Both the position numbers and the translations under genes were made by a program. The notes below the pieces were generated by a model. It worked only from the letters and a program-made list of their open reading frames with translations. It searched no databases and was not told the DNA's origin. Shown here one piece after another: positions 19,845 to 28,352 of a DNA stretch of 64,000 nucleotides (the stretch's first letter is position 1; the number at the start of each line of letters is the position of its first letter). The DNA is from Anaerolineales bacterium. Lineage in GTDB: Bacteria; Chloroflexota; Anaerolineae; Anaerolineales; UBA6663. The stretch is from positions 1-64,000 of the forward strand of contig JADZEK010000013.1 in NCBI GenBank assembly GCA_020850595.1. The letters are read 5' to 3'.

Positions 19845-20437
19845 CTATTGGGGATTGCGCGTGTCTCCCGCCATCGGCGGCACCAGGTTGTCCACTATGA
19901 GACGATGTATGTCGTCATCCGTCAGCCGTTCACCGACTTTGATCCATATCAGCGGAAGCCCAATCTCTTGACAGACTTGTCGCTTGAAATCGTCACTGCT
20001 GCGTCTGTCAAACCGAGTGTGGGTTGCGTCATTCAATTCCACCGCCAGCAACGGCTCAAGCGACTTGCGCTAGCACAACACAAAATCAAAGTGTTTGCAC
20101 ATGATCTGGTTGTTGTGATACTTGCGATCCGCGGGCAGATTTTGTAGCCGCATGACATCGCCCAAGCGAACCATGGGAAACACTTGGTAATCGCTCCCGG
20201 TCACCTTCTGTAATGTCTCAAAGAGAACCGCCTCGGTATTCGTAAGGAGGCTGCGTCGTTTAGCATATCTTGGTCTTTCAGCAGTCTGAAGGTCGAATGT
20301 CGGTTCAGCGACTACCTGTTCGCCATCGGGCGGAATCGTGTCCTCTGGTGCTTCCGACAGCGACTTGCCTTCGAGCCAGGCCCCAATCGCACAATCATGG
20401 AGCTGATCCAACGCCAAAAACGATTGAATATGCTCAT
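19845..20437 (-). pseudogene. DUF2726 protein, broken by frameshift and stop
   Basis: The encoded DUF2726 domain (a nuclease-like fold of unknown role) is recognisable from TEAVLFETLQKVTGSDYQVFPMVRLGDVM, HFDFVLC, LLAVELNDATHTR, DDFKRQVCQEIGLPLIWI (each listed as a separate segment). It is interrupted by an in-frame TAG at 20067-20069, between FDFVLC and RKSLEPLLAVEL. The likely true start, ATG at 20437 with GGAGGG upstream, reads MSIFNRFWRW in one frame, while the rest of the protein continues in another, so a second lesion (a frameshift within the first 15 codons) is probable. The stretch is AT-richer than its surroundings and lies just downstream of tRNA-Leu, as expected of a decayed acquired gene. 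The sequence 19703-19844 beside it holds no gene. Confidence 0.72.
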
Positions 20438-20529
20438 GATTCCCTCCGTGTGCAGAGGCTGACGATCGAGACCCGGCGTATCCCAGTGGTAGCCGCCGTC
20501 CGGCGAGCGAGTGGCCGGGCCGACGGAGG

Positions 20530-21795
20530 CTAGGTGCGGGCGGTGTAGTCGCCGCGCACCACCCACTTGTAGGTCGTCAACTCGGGCAAGCCCATCGGGC
20601 CGCGCGCGTGCAGGCGCTGAGTGCTCACCGCCACCTCCGCGCCCAGGCCCAACTGCGCGCCGTCAGTGAAGCGCGTGCTGGCGTTCACGTACACCGCCGC
20701 TGAGTCCACCTCGGCCACAAAACGCTCGGCGTGCTCTGGCGTCTCGGTCAAGATGCCGTCCGAATGGGCCGTGGTGTGCGCCGCGATATGGGCGATGGCC
20801 TCGTCCAGGCCGTCCACCACCTTCAGGCCCAAAATCAGCGCCATCCACTCCGTGTCGAAGTCCTCCGGCCCGGCGGGCTGCACGCTCGGGCCGGCCGCCG
20901 CGCCCAGCGCCGCCAGCGCGCGCGGTTCGGCCCGGAACGTGACCCCCTGCGCCCCCAGGTCAGACACAACCCGCCTCAGGAACTGCGCGGCGACTGCCTG
21001 ATGGACGAGCACGGTGTCGAGCGCGTTGCACACCGACGGCCGCTGCACCTTAGCGTTGCGGATCACCGGCAGGGCGCGGGCCAGGTCGGCGCTCGCATCC
21101 ACATACAGGTGGCAGATGCCCATGCCGCCGGTGATGACCGGGATCGTGGCGTTCTCCCGGCAGAAGGTGTGCAGCGCCGCTCCCCCGCGCGGAATGATCA
21201 TGTCAACGTAGTGGTGCAGGCGCAGCAGTTCGGTCACGTAGCGGCGATCGGCGTCGTCAATGAACTGCACCGCCGCGCCCGGCAGCCCCGCCGCCTGGAG
21301 CGCCGCCTGCACCAACGCCACCAGCGCCCGGTTAGAAGCCAGCGTCTCCTTGCCGCCGCGCAGAACGGCGGCATTGCCCGTGCGGATCGCCAGCCCGGCC
21401 ACATCAATCGTCACATTGGGGCGCGATTCGTAGATGACGCCCAGCACGCCGATCGGCACGCGCTGGCGCTGAACGCGCAGGCCGTTGGGCAGCGTGCGGG
21501 CGTCGAACACCTCGCCCACCGGGTCGGGCAGGCCGACGATGGCGCGCAGGTCCGCCGCCATGCCGGTCAGGCGCGCCGGCGTTAGCGTCAGCCGGTCAAT
21601 CAGCGCTTCCGTCAGGCCGTTGGCGTGGGCGGCGGCCACGTCGGCGGCATTGGCGGCCAGCACAGCGGCCTGCTCGCTGAGTAGCGCGGCCGCCAGAGTC
21701 TCCAGCGCGGCGCAGCGGTCGGCGTTATCAGCGCGGGCCAGCCCGCGGGCGGCGGCGCGGGCGGCTTGCCCCATGGCGGTCAGATCAGTCGTCAT
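20530..21795 (-). CDS. proA: Glutamate-5-semialdehyde dehydrogenase (gamma-glutamyl phosphate reductase)
   Basis: Second enzyme of proline synthesis; reduces gamma-glutamyl phosphate to glutamate-5-semialdehyde with NADPH. The 421 residues are of usual length. Signatures include [32 protein letters not shown] (ESRPNVT and RGGKE), the catalytic Cys in [16 protein letters not shown], the histidine-rich [13 protein letters not shown], and the ending [14 protein letters not shown]. Its ATG overlaps the proB stop (ATGA at 21792-21795), so the two enzymes of this labile intermediate are translationally coupled. Confidence 0.97.
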   Translation of the reverse strand: MTTDLTAMGQAARAAARGLARADNADRCAALETLAAALLSEQAAVLAANAADVAAAHANGLTEALIDRLTLTPARLTGMAADLRAIVGLPDPVGEVFDARTLPNGLRVQRQRVPIGVLGVIYESRPNVTIDVAGLAIRTGNAAVLRGGKETLASNRALVALVQAALQAAGLPGAAVQFIDDADRRYVTELLRLHHYVDMIIPRGGAALHTFCRENATIPVITGGMGICHLYVDASADLARALPVIRNAKVQRPSVCNALDTVLVHQAVAAQFLRRVVSDLGAQGVTFRAEPRALAALGAAAGPSVQPAGPEDFDTEWMALILGLKVVDGLDEAIAHIAAHTTAHSDGILTETPEHAERFVAEVDSAAVYVNASTRFTDGAQLGLGAEVAVSTQRLHARGPMGLPELTTYKWVVRGDYTART

Positions 21796-22943
21796 GCTGC
21801 CTCGTGTGAGCCTTCCCGGCCGCCCTCGCGCCGCACGAGCTGATTGCGGTGAATCACCTCGTCGCCGTACGAGAAGCCCAGGACGCTCGCGATCGCTGTC
21901 GAGCGCTGCCCCTTCAAGCGGCTCACGTCAGCGGCGTCATAATTCACCAGCCCGCGGGCCAACTCATGCCCGGCCGCATCCAGCACCGCCACCGGGTCGC
22001 CGCGCTCAAACGGGCCGGTGACGGCTGTGATGCCCACCGGCAGCAAGCTGCGCCCCCCGCGCAGTGCCTCCGCCGCGCCCGCGTCCACCACCACGTGCGC
22101 GTGGCCGTCCCAGCCCGCCCAGATGAAGCGCTGGCGGCTGTCGAGCGCGGTGGTCAGGGCGCTGAAGCGCGTGCCGATGGCCTCACCCGCACAGGCGCGC
22201 GTGATGACGTTCGGCTCGCGGCCGTGGGCAATGATGGTCGTCGCGCCGCCCCGCCGCGCCAGGTCCGCTGCCTGCAGCTTGGTGACCATCCCGCCGACGC
22301 CCAACCCCGTATCCGACATGCCCGCGGCGGCCCACAGCGCCGGCGGGATCTCAGGTTCGTTCACCTCGCCGACGAGTTGCGCCGCGGCGTCTTTGCGCGG
22401 GTCGCCCGTAAACAGCCCCGGCTGATCGGTCAGCAGCAGCAGCAGGTCGGCGTCTACCAGCCCGGCGACCATGGCCGAAAGGTTGTCGTTGTCGCCCACG
22501 CGAATCTCCTCGGTGGCGGTGGTGTCGTTTTCGTTAACGATCGGCACCACGCCCTGCTCCAGGATGGCCGTCATCGTCATGCGGGCGTTCAGGTAGCTGC
22601 GGCGGCGCGAAAAGTCGCCGCGCGTCAGCAGCACCTGAGCCACGGTCTGGCCGTACAGGCCGAAGAGCTGTTCGTAGAGCGCCATCAGGCGCGGCTGGCC
22701 GACGGCGGCCAGCATCTGCCGGGGCACGATGGTCGGGCCGGGCATGGCCGGCAGCTGCATACGCTCGCGCCCGGCCGCGATGGCGCCCGACGAACACAGC
22801 ACCACCTGTGCGCCCGCGCTAATCAGCTGCGCCATCTGGCGCACCAGTTCCACGATGACGGCCGGCGCCAGCCGGGGCGTGCCGGCCGTGAGGGTGCTGG
22901 TGCCGAGCTTGACGACGACGCGCTGATAATGGCGAGCTTGCAT
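21792..22943 (-). CDS. proB: Glutamate 5-kinase
   Basis: First enzyme of proline synthesis, phosphorylating glutamate with ATP. The 383 residues comprise an amino-acid kinase domain ([67 protein letters not shown]) and a C-terminal PUA domain (from about residue 280, [23 protein letters not shown]). This two-domain form is the feedback-sensitive enterobacterial type. Transcription probably starts from a TATAAT box at 23006-23011, and the leader contains a hairpin at 22961-22980. Confidence 0.97.
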   Translation of the reverse strand: MQARHYQRVVVKLGTSTLTAGTPRLAPAVIVELVRQMAQLISAGAQVVLCSSGAIAAGRERMQLPAMPGPTIVPRQMLAAVGQPRLMALYEQLFGLYGQTVAQVLLTRGDFSRRRSYLNARMTMTAILEQGVVPIVNENDTTATEEIRVGDNDNLSAMVAGLVDADLLLLLTDQPGLFTGDPRKDAAAQLVGEVNEPEIPPALWAAAGMSDTGLGVGGMVTKLQAADLARRGGATTIIAHGREPNVITRACAGEAIGTRFSALTTALDSRQRFIWAGWDGHAHVVVDAGAAEALRGGRSLLPVGITAVTGPFERGDPVAVLDAAGHELARGLVNYDAADVSRLKGQRSTAIASVLGFSYGDEVIHRNQLVRREGGREGSHEAA

Positions 22944-22960
22944 GGGTCTCGATAAGCACG

Positions 22961-22980
22961 CCGCCCGGTGAGCCGGGCGG
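22961..22980 (-). promoter_or_regulatory. Hairpin in the proB leader
   Basis: CCGCCCGG and CCGGGCGG form an 8-bp GC stem with a 4-base loop in the untranslated leader, about 18 bases before the proB start codon. No T run follows. It could modulate translation or RNA stability; no known riboswitch was recognised. Confidence 0.35.
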
Positions 22981-23005
22981 GCGGGTAGGGCGACTGGCAG
23001 CCTGC

Positions 23006-23011
23006 ATTATA
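23006..23011 (-). promoter_or_regulatory. -10 box of the proBA operon
   Basis: A perfect TATAAT on the minus strand lies 63 bases upstream of the proB ATG and 32 bases past the stop of the small upstream gene. No good -35 at the expected distance was seen. It suggests proBA is transcribed separately from the clpS-hutH group. Confidence 0.5.
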
Positions 23012-23042
23012 CCGGCTGCAGCCGGCCCCGTTGAGAGCGGGC

Positions 23043-23288
23043 CTACGGCGGCGGCGCGCTCGCCGGGCGCTTGAAGAAGAAAAAGGTGCCTGTTTCGCCC
23101 GCGACCGTCACCATCTCCCAGCCTTCCGCGCCCAGCCGGTCCATCAGGCGAAAGGCGGCCTGCCAATCGTTATCGCCCTTGATTGCCTTGTCGCGCTTTA
23201 TGCGCTGAGGTGGGCCGCCCAGCGGGCAGCGGTACACCCAGCCGCGCCCGCCAGCGCCAACCGAACAATACTCCCACTGTTGCGGCAT
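23043..23288 (-). CDS. Small DUF4177-like protein
   Basis: An 81-residue soluble protein. The pattern WEYCSVGA near the start, LMDRLGAEGWEMVTVAG, and a final FFFFKRP strand is typical of DUF4177-like small proteins with a beta-alpha-beta fold, whose function is unknown. It starts 11 bases after the clpS stop and so is probably co-transcribed with it. Nothing suggests secretion. Confidence 0.7.
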   Translation of the reverse strand: MPQQWEYCSVGAGGRGWVYRCPLGGPPQRIKRDKAIKGDNDWQAAFRLMDRLGAEGWEMVTVAGETGTFFFFKRPASAPPP

Positions 23289-23299
23289 GGTGGTGGCTC

Positions 23300-23644
23300 C
23301 TAAGTCTCCGGCTCGATGGAGAAGGTCAGCGGGTAACCGGCTCCGCGCGCGTGGCTGTGCGCCAACCCGACCCGGTACTTGGCTTCCTCGAAGGGCAGGG
23401 TCATGACATAGGCCGCGCCGGTGTAATGGGCCCGCAGCATGACGGCGCTGGCCAGGCCGTTCGACAGGTGGAACACGACGCGCAGCACGACCAGCACGAA
23501 ATCCATCGGCGTCACGTCGTCGTTGTGGATGAAGATCCTATACGGCGGCTCAAACTCCGTCTCGGCCACCGGCAGTTCATCCAGGCGAACGCCGCGCTCA
23601 ACTTCAATTTCGGGCGGGGCCGGGGCGGCAGGCGCTTCGGACAT
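23300..23644 (-). CDS. clpS: ClpS-like adaptor protein
   Basis: ClpS delivers proteins with N-terminal destabilising residues to the ClpAP or ClpCP protease. The 114 residues show a disordered N-terminal extension (about 38 residues, Pro/Glu-rich), then YRIFIHNDDVTPMDFVLVVL with the conserved Asn-Asp-Asp pocket, VFHLSNGLASAVMLRAHYTG with the pocket His, and the C-terminal EEAKYRVGLAHSHARGAGYPLTFSIE. The ATG at 23644 is used because the residues before it are not conserved. No clpA or clpC is in the window. It lies 33 bases after hutH. Confidence 0.88.
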   Translation of the reverse strand: MSEAPAAPAPPEIEVERGVRLDELPVAETEFEPPYRIFIHNDDVTPMDFVLVVLRVVFHLSNGLASAVMLRAHYTGAAYVMTLPFEEAKYRVGLAHSHARGAGYPLTFSIEPET

Positions 23645-23677
23645 GAAGGAAAGAGTAACCACGAAGGGCGGGCGGCG

Positions 23678-25228
23678 TCAAGCCTCCCCCTCCAGCCACT
23701 CCTGCCGCTCCACCAGCGCCGCCAAAGCTTCCAGCGCGGGGCCGTAAAGCTGGTCGTGCTCCACGTGTGGGGCGACGGCGCGGATGGCGGCCAGCGCCTG
23801 CCGCGTGCCCGCGCCCAGCCGCGCGCCCGGGCTGGCCGCCAGGCGCAGGTCCACCGCTTGCGCCGCGCTAAACAGCTCAATCGCCACGATGTGCCGCACG
23901 TTCTCGACGACCTGGCGCAGGTGGCGGCCCGCGTTCGCGGCGTTGGCGTTGTGGTCTTCCTGGTTGGCGGAGGTCGGCAGCGAGCCGAGCGAATCGGGCG
24001 TGGCCAGCGTGCGGTTCTCCAGCGCCAGCGCCGCGGCCGTGTAGTGCGCCATCATCAAGCCAGAGTTCAGGCCGGCCTCCGCCGCGTGGCTCACCAACAT
24101 CGGCGGCAGCCCGTCGTTCAGCTTCTCGTCAATCAGCCGCGCCACGCGCCGCTCCGCGATCGCCCCCACCTCCGCCAGCGCGATGGCGGCATAGTCCAGC
24201 GCCAGGCCGACCGCCTCGCCGTGAAAGTTGCCGCCCGAGACCGCCTGGCCGTCGAACAATAGCGGATTGTCAGTGGCGGCGTTGATCTCGCGCGTCAGCA
24301 CCTGCGCCACGTGGTCGAGCGTGTCGCGCGCCGGGCCTAACACCTGCGGGGCGCAGCGCAGCGAGTAGGCGTCCTGCACCCGCCCGGCCGCGTCCATCAG
24401 CGTGCTGCCCGCCAGCAGGCGGCGCACCTCGGCCGCCACGGCCTGCTGGCCCGGATGCCCCCGCGCCGCGTGCAGCCGCTCGTCGAAGGCGGCCGACGCG
24501 CCCCTCAGCGCTTCCAGGCACAGCGCCAGCCCCACCGTCGAGGCCGCCAGCGCGCGCCGCCCGGCGACAACGGCCAGCACCCCCAGCGCCGCGCTGAACG
24601 TCGCCCCGTTATTAAGGGCCAACGCCTCCTTCGGCCCCAACACCAGCCGCGGGATACCCGCCGCCCCCATGCCCGCCGCGCCGCTCAGGATTTGGCCCTG
24701 GTACCACACCTGCCCGCTGTCGGCCTCGTCTCCCGGCGCGGCCGGATCGGCCGAGAGCACCAACGCCAGGTGCGACAGCGGCGCCAGGTCGCCCGACGAG
24801 CCGAGCGAGCCTTGCGACGGGATGACCGGCGTGACACCCGCATTCAGCAGCGCCAGCAGCGTCTCGACCAGCTCTGGCCGCGCCCCGCTGTGCCCCAGCG
24901 CCAGCGTGTTGGCGCGAATGAGCATGGCCGCGCGCACCACCTCCGGCGCGAACGGCTCGCCCACGCCCACCGCATGGCTGAGAATCAGGTTGCGTTGCAA
25001 GCGCTCGGTGTCGGCGCGCGAGATGTGCCGATCGGCGAAGACGCCAAAGCCCGTGTTTAGCCCATACACCGGCTCCCCGCGCGCCACCAGCGCCTCGACC
25101 CAGGCATGACTCTCCGCCATGCGGGCGCGGGCCTCGGGCGCCAGCGCCACGCTTGCCGCCGGGTCGTGGGCGACGCGGACGACGGCGGCGAGCGTGAGCG
25201 TGTGGCCGTCCAGGAGCAGGCTGGGCAT
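23678..25228 (-). CDS. hutH: Histidine ammonia-lyase family enzyme (Ser-Ser-Gly MIO motif)
   Basis: An aromatic amino-acid ammonia-lyase of 516 residues, most like histidase, which turns histidine into urocanate. Landmarks are YGLNTGFG, the cofactor motif GSLGSSGDLAPLSH (about residue 140), QDAYSLRCAPQV, ATDNPLLF, SGGNFHGEAVGLALD, and SANQEDHNANA. The self-forming MIO cofactor usually comes from Ala-Ser-Gly; here it is Ser-Ser-Gly. The ATG at 25228 is chosen: a TACACT box directly abuts the earlier ATG at 25234, so the transcript may begin at or near the second ATG. No other hut genes are seen, and a clpS gene follows, so the substrate is not certain. Confidence 0.88.
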   Translation of the reverse strand: MPSLLLDGHTLTLAAVVRVAHDPAASVALAPEARARMAESHAWVEALVARGEPVYGLNTGFGVFADRHISRADTERLQRNLILSHAVGVGEPFAPEVVRAAMLIRANTLALGHSGARPELVETLLALLNAGVTPVIPSQGSLGSSGDLAPLSHLALVLSADPAAPGDEADSGQVWYQGQILSGAAGMGAAGIPRLVLGPKEALALNNGATFSAALGVLAVVAGRRALAASTVGLALCLEALRGASAAFDERLHAARGHPGQQAVAAEVRRLLAGSTLMDAAGRVQDAYSLRCAPQVLGPARDTLDHVAQVLTREINAATDNPLLFDGQAVSGGNFHGEAVGLALDYAAIALAEVGAIAERRVARLIDEKLNDGLPPMLVSHAAEAGLNSGLMMAHYTAAALALENRTLATPDSLGSLPTSANQEDHNANAANAGRHLRQVVENVRHIVAIELFSAAQAVDLRLAASPGARLGAGTRQALAAIRAVAPHVEHDQLYGPALEALAALVERQEWLEGEA

Positions 25229-25370
25229 GCGCATAGTGTAGCGCAGAGAAAAGAGAAAGAGAAAACGGCGCGCCGGCAGGCCGGGCGGGGTGCGCCGCCG
25301 CAAGTTTGACGCTGGTTGGCTTTGGCCTACACTATGGCGCACTTTCTCCAGCAGAACGGAGCGCCGGGCC

Positions 25371-26864
25371 ATGACCAATCTATCGTCGGCGGACGAACGC
25401 GGGCTGCACGGGCTGAGCCTGGACACCCAAGTGCGACAAGCGTTCTTCGCCATGCCGCCCGACGTGCTCACCGCGCTCGACCAGCGCATGACCGCCGGCG
25501 CCTTTGCCCGCAACCTTGTCTACCTGCGCGACGGCCAGACCGAGGCCATTCGCATCCTCCTGCGCCCCACCGCCGTCCTGCCCGACCAACTGGCCTACCT
25601 GCACTACGCCTCGCTCACCCTCATCAACGCCCTCAAGCGCCTGCCCGACATGTACATTCAAGACTTCGCCGTGCGCGGCGTCGTGCCGCTGACGCCCCCG
25701 GAGGAGAAGTGGCTGTGGGACTGCTGGGGGCCGAGCCAGCGCGAAGCCAACCCGGTCTTCGGCCGGTTGGATGCCGTCATTGACTTCACCAGCCCCATGT
25801 GGAAAGATTCGCTGCATTATATGGAGCCTAACCTTTCCGGCGTCGGCGGCATCTACATCATCCCGGCCGCCGAGCAGTTGCTCGCCGAAGTCGTCATGCC
25901 CGTCGTCCACGAGTTCGCCCCGCGCCTCGACCTGGAGCCGGGACAAGACCTGCGCCAGATGTTCATGCAAGAACTCGACGACCATTTGGAGGCCATTGGG
26001 CGGCGCGGGCGCACCCTCTGCTTCATCGAGCCGAAGTACTCCGCCGACGGGCCGGACGAGCAGGCCGTGCTGGCGGCCTACTTCCGCGACCGCTATGGCC
26101 TGAGCGTGCTGCACGCCGACCCCAGCGAGTTGGAGCTGCGCGCCGGCGAGGTCTGCTACCAGGGCCAAGTGATAGACATCGGCTACCGCGACTATGAGGT
26201 GCGCGACCTCATCTACCTGGAAGCCGAAGAAGGCCTCGACCTCCAGCCGCTGCGCGCGCTCTTCAAGACCAACCGCATCGTGTCCTCCGCCGCCGGCGAA
26301 TTCGACCACAAAAGCTGCTGGGAAATCCTGACCGACCCCCAGTTCACGAACAAGTACTTCACCGCCGATGAGCGCGCCGTGTTTCGCCGCCACGTCCTCT
26401 GGACCCGCGTGCTCAGCGACCGGCGCACCACGCTCCCCAGCGGCGACATCGGTGATCTGCTGGCCTTTGCCCGGCACGAACAAGAAACCCTGGTGATTAA
26501 GCCCAACCGTTCCTATGGCGGCGACGGTATCCTCATCGGCCCGTCCACGCCCGCGGCCGAATGGGAGGCGGCGCTGCAAACCGCCGCCGCCGCCGGCCCC
26601 GAGGACGACCACTGGGTCGTGCAGCAGCTCGCCCGTATTCCTGTCAGCGAGTTCCCGGTGATTGACCCCGCCGGCGGCGTCTGCATCGAGCCGTTCTACA
26701 CCGTCATGGGGCTGGCCCCGACCAAGTACGGCCTGGGTATCCTCGGCCGGGCCTCCCAGAAACAGGTGGTCAACGTGGCCCAGCGCGGCGGGCTGTGCAG
26801 CGTGCTCATCGGCAAGCCCGGCGCGCGGCTCGTCGGGCCGGGCGAGCCGGCCAAACTCGCGTAA
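25371..26864 (+). CDS. ATP-grasp-like protein of unknown function
   Basis: A 497-residue soluble protein. The C-terminal half has features of an ATP-grasp ligase: LFKTNRIVSSAAGEFDHKS, the nucleotide-binding loop LVIKPNRSYGGDGILIGP, WVVQQLARIP, and a metal-binding style end CIEPFYTVMGLAPTKYG. The N-terminal half (about 1-250) includes EPNLSGVGGIYIIP, which looks like the permuted arrangement seen in glutathionylspermidine-synthase-like proteins. Such enzymes join a carboxylate to an amine through an acyl phosphate. It precedes a TldE-like gene (50-base gap) and an M42 peptidase gene on the same strand, suggesting a peptide-related role. The ATG at 25371 was chosen over an in-frame start at 25290. 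The substrate is unknown. Confidence 0.65.
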   Translation: MTNLSSADERGLHGLSLDTQVRQAFFAMPPDVLTALDQRMTAGAFARNLVYLRDGQTEAIRILLRPTAVLPDQLAYLHYASLTLINALKRLPDMYIQDFAVRGVVPLTPPEEKWLWDCWGPSQREANPVFGRLDAVIDFTSPMWKDSLHYMEPNLSGVGGIYIIPAAEQLLAEVVMPVVHEFAPRLDLEPGQDLRQMFMQELDDHLEAIGRRGRTLCFIEPKYSADGPDEQAVLAAYFRDRYGLSVLHADPSELELRAGEVCYQGQVIDIGYRDYEVRDLIYLEAEEGLDLQPLRALFKTNRIVSSAAGEFDHKSCWEILTDPQFTNKYFTADERAVFRRHVLWTRVLSDRRTTLPSGDIGDLLAFARHEQETLVIKPNRSYGGDGILIGPSTPAAEWEAALQTAAAAGPEDDHWVVQQLARIPVSEFPVIDPAGGVCIEPFYTVMGLAPTKYGLGILGRASQKQVVNVAQRGGLCSVLIGKPGARLVGPGEPAKLA

Positions 26865-26913
26865 GGTAGAATGTTCGCGCAGCCGTCGTGCCCACGCCGG
26901 ATGCTCGTGCGCC

Positions 26914-28338
26914 ATGCCAACCCTCAATCCACCGTCACTGCATCTCCATCGCGGCCTGCTCGGAGAGGCGCCGGCGCAGCGCCTGCTCCAAGCTGTGCTC
27001 CAGGTCGCCGCCCGCCGCTCGCCCGGGGCCGAGGTCGAAGCCGGCCTCACCACCAGCGCCGAGGCGCTCACGCGCTTCGCGCACTCGGCCATACACCAAA
27101 ACGTCGCGGAGTATGACGCCGAGCTCGATGTGCGTGTGGCCGTGGGCGGCCGGGCGGGCTGGTGCGTGGGCAGCGCCTCCACCAATGACCTCTCCCCCCT
27201 CGGGCTGGAGCGCGTGGTAGACCTGGCGGCGGCTGAGGCGCGGCACGGCCCGGCGCGCGCCGACTGGCCGGGCTTGCCCGCGCCCGCCCAGCGGCCCGCC
27301 GCTTCGCCCGCCCCCCTCGCCTTCGACACCGCCGCTGCCGCCGCCGCGCCGGGTTGGCGCGCGGGGCTGGTGGGCGAGTTGTGCGCTCAGGCGCGCGGCG
27401 CCGGGCTGCTGGCCTCGGGCGCGCTGGCTACCGCCGCCGGTGAGACGGCCCTGCTCAACAGCCACGGCCTGTGGGCGTATGCGCCCGCCACCAGCGTAGA
27501 CCTGACCTTCGTGCTCGAGTCCTCCGCGGAAGGCGCCTCGGCCTACGCGCATACGGCCGGCTGGCGGCTAGATCAGCTTGACGCCGCTGCCCTGACCGCC
27601 GACGCCATTCGGCGTGCCCAGGCGGGCCGCCAACCGCGTCGCGTGCGCGCCCGCGAATACCCGGTGGTGTTGGCCCCCTACGCCGTCGTGCCGCTGCTCG
27701 ATGCGCTGGCCGAAGCAGGCATGGGCGCCCTGGCCGTCCAAGAAGCGCGCAGTTGGATGAACGGCCGCCTGGGTCGCCCCAGCCTCGCCCCGGCGCTCAC
27801 CATCACCGACGACGCCTTTGACCCGCAGGGCCGCCCGCAGGCCTTCGATTGCGAAGGCGTGCCCAAGCAGCGCGTCCCCATCGTCGTCAACGGCATGCCG
27901 ACCTCGCCCGTCTACGATCGGGCCACCGCCGCGCGCGAGGCAGGCCGCACCTCTACGGGCCACGCCCAGCCCTACGACGCCGAAGACTGGGACGGCCCGC
28001 TGCCCGAGAACCTCTCGCTGGCCGCGGGCGAAGCCGACGAGGCCGACCTCCTGGCCGCCGTGGGGCGCGGGCTGTACATCACCCGCGTCTGGTACGTGAA
28101 CATGGTCAGCCCGCACGATTGCGCCGTGACCGGCACCACCCGCGACGGCGTCTGGTGGATTGAAGGCGGCGAGCTGGCTTACCCCGTGAACAACCTGCGC
28201 TTCGACCAGAGCCTGGTGGAGGCGTTGGCCCGTGTGCGCGGTGTGGGGCGCCAGCGCCGCACCGTGGCCGGCTATTTCGGAGGCGTGGCCCGCGTGCCCG
28301 CGCTCGCCCTGGAAAGCTTTCGCTTCATCGAACCCTAG
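26914..28338 (+). CDS. TldE/PmbA-like modulator protein
   Basis: A 474-residue homologue of the TldE (PmbA) half of the TldD/TldE protease. The N-terminal domain (AEALTRFAHSAIHQNVAEYD) and the C-terminal domain (VVLAPYAVVPLLD, FDCEGVPKQRVPIVVNGM, YITRVWYVNMVSPHD, TGTTRDGVWWIEGGE, PVNNLRFDQSLVEAL) are complete. TldE itself lacks the zinc-binding HExxxH of TldD and normally works as a heterodimer with it, for instance in cleaving leader peptides of modified peptides. No HExxxH is seen here and no tldD gene is adjacent. The ATG at 26914 gives a natural N-terminus; a TAGAAT box at 26867-26872 may provide a local promoter. Confidence 0.88.
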   Translation: MPTLNPPSLHLHRGLLGEAPAQRLLQAVLQVAARRSPGAEVEAGLTTSAEALTRFAHSAIHQNVAEYDAELDVRVAVGGRAGWCVGSASTNDLSPLGLERVVDLAAAEARHGPARADWPGLPAPAQRPAASPAPLAFDTAAAAAAPGWRAGLVGELCAQARGAGLLASGALATAAGETALLNSHGLWAYAPATSVDLTFVLESSAEGASAYAHTAGWRLDQLDAAALTADAIRRAQAGRQPRRVRAREYPVVLAPYAVVPLLDALAEAGMGALAVQEARSWMNGRLGRPSLAPALTITDDAFDPQGRPQAFDCEGVPKQRVPIVVNGMPTSPVYDRATAAREAGRTSTGHAQPYDAEDWDGPLPENLSLAAGEADEADLLAAVGRGLYITRVWYVNMVSPHDCAVTGTTRDGVWWIEGGELAYPVNNLRFDQSLVEALARVRGVGRQRRTVAGYFGGVARVPALALESFRFIEP

Positions 28339-28352
28339 GAGGCTCCCCGCTG

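Noticed and set aside
20067-20069. In-frame TAG as a recoded amino acid
   Set aside because: No pyrrolysine or suppressor context is visible and the same gene seems frameshifted as well, so a simple nonsense mutation is more likely.
19567-20530. Integrated element with attachment sites at tRNA-Leu
   Set aside because: No duplicate of the tRNA 3' end, integrase gene or second boundary could be found; only a decayed gene is supported.
25380-27329. Minus-strand reading frame of about 650 codons opposite the ATP-grasp and TldE-like genes
   Set aside because: Both plus-strand genes have clear family motifs; the antisense frame is Arg/Gly/Ala-rich and featureless.
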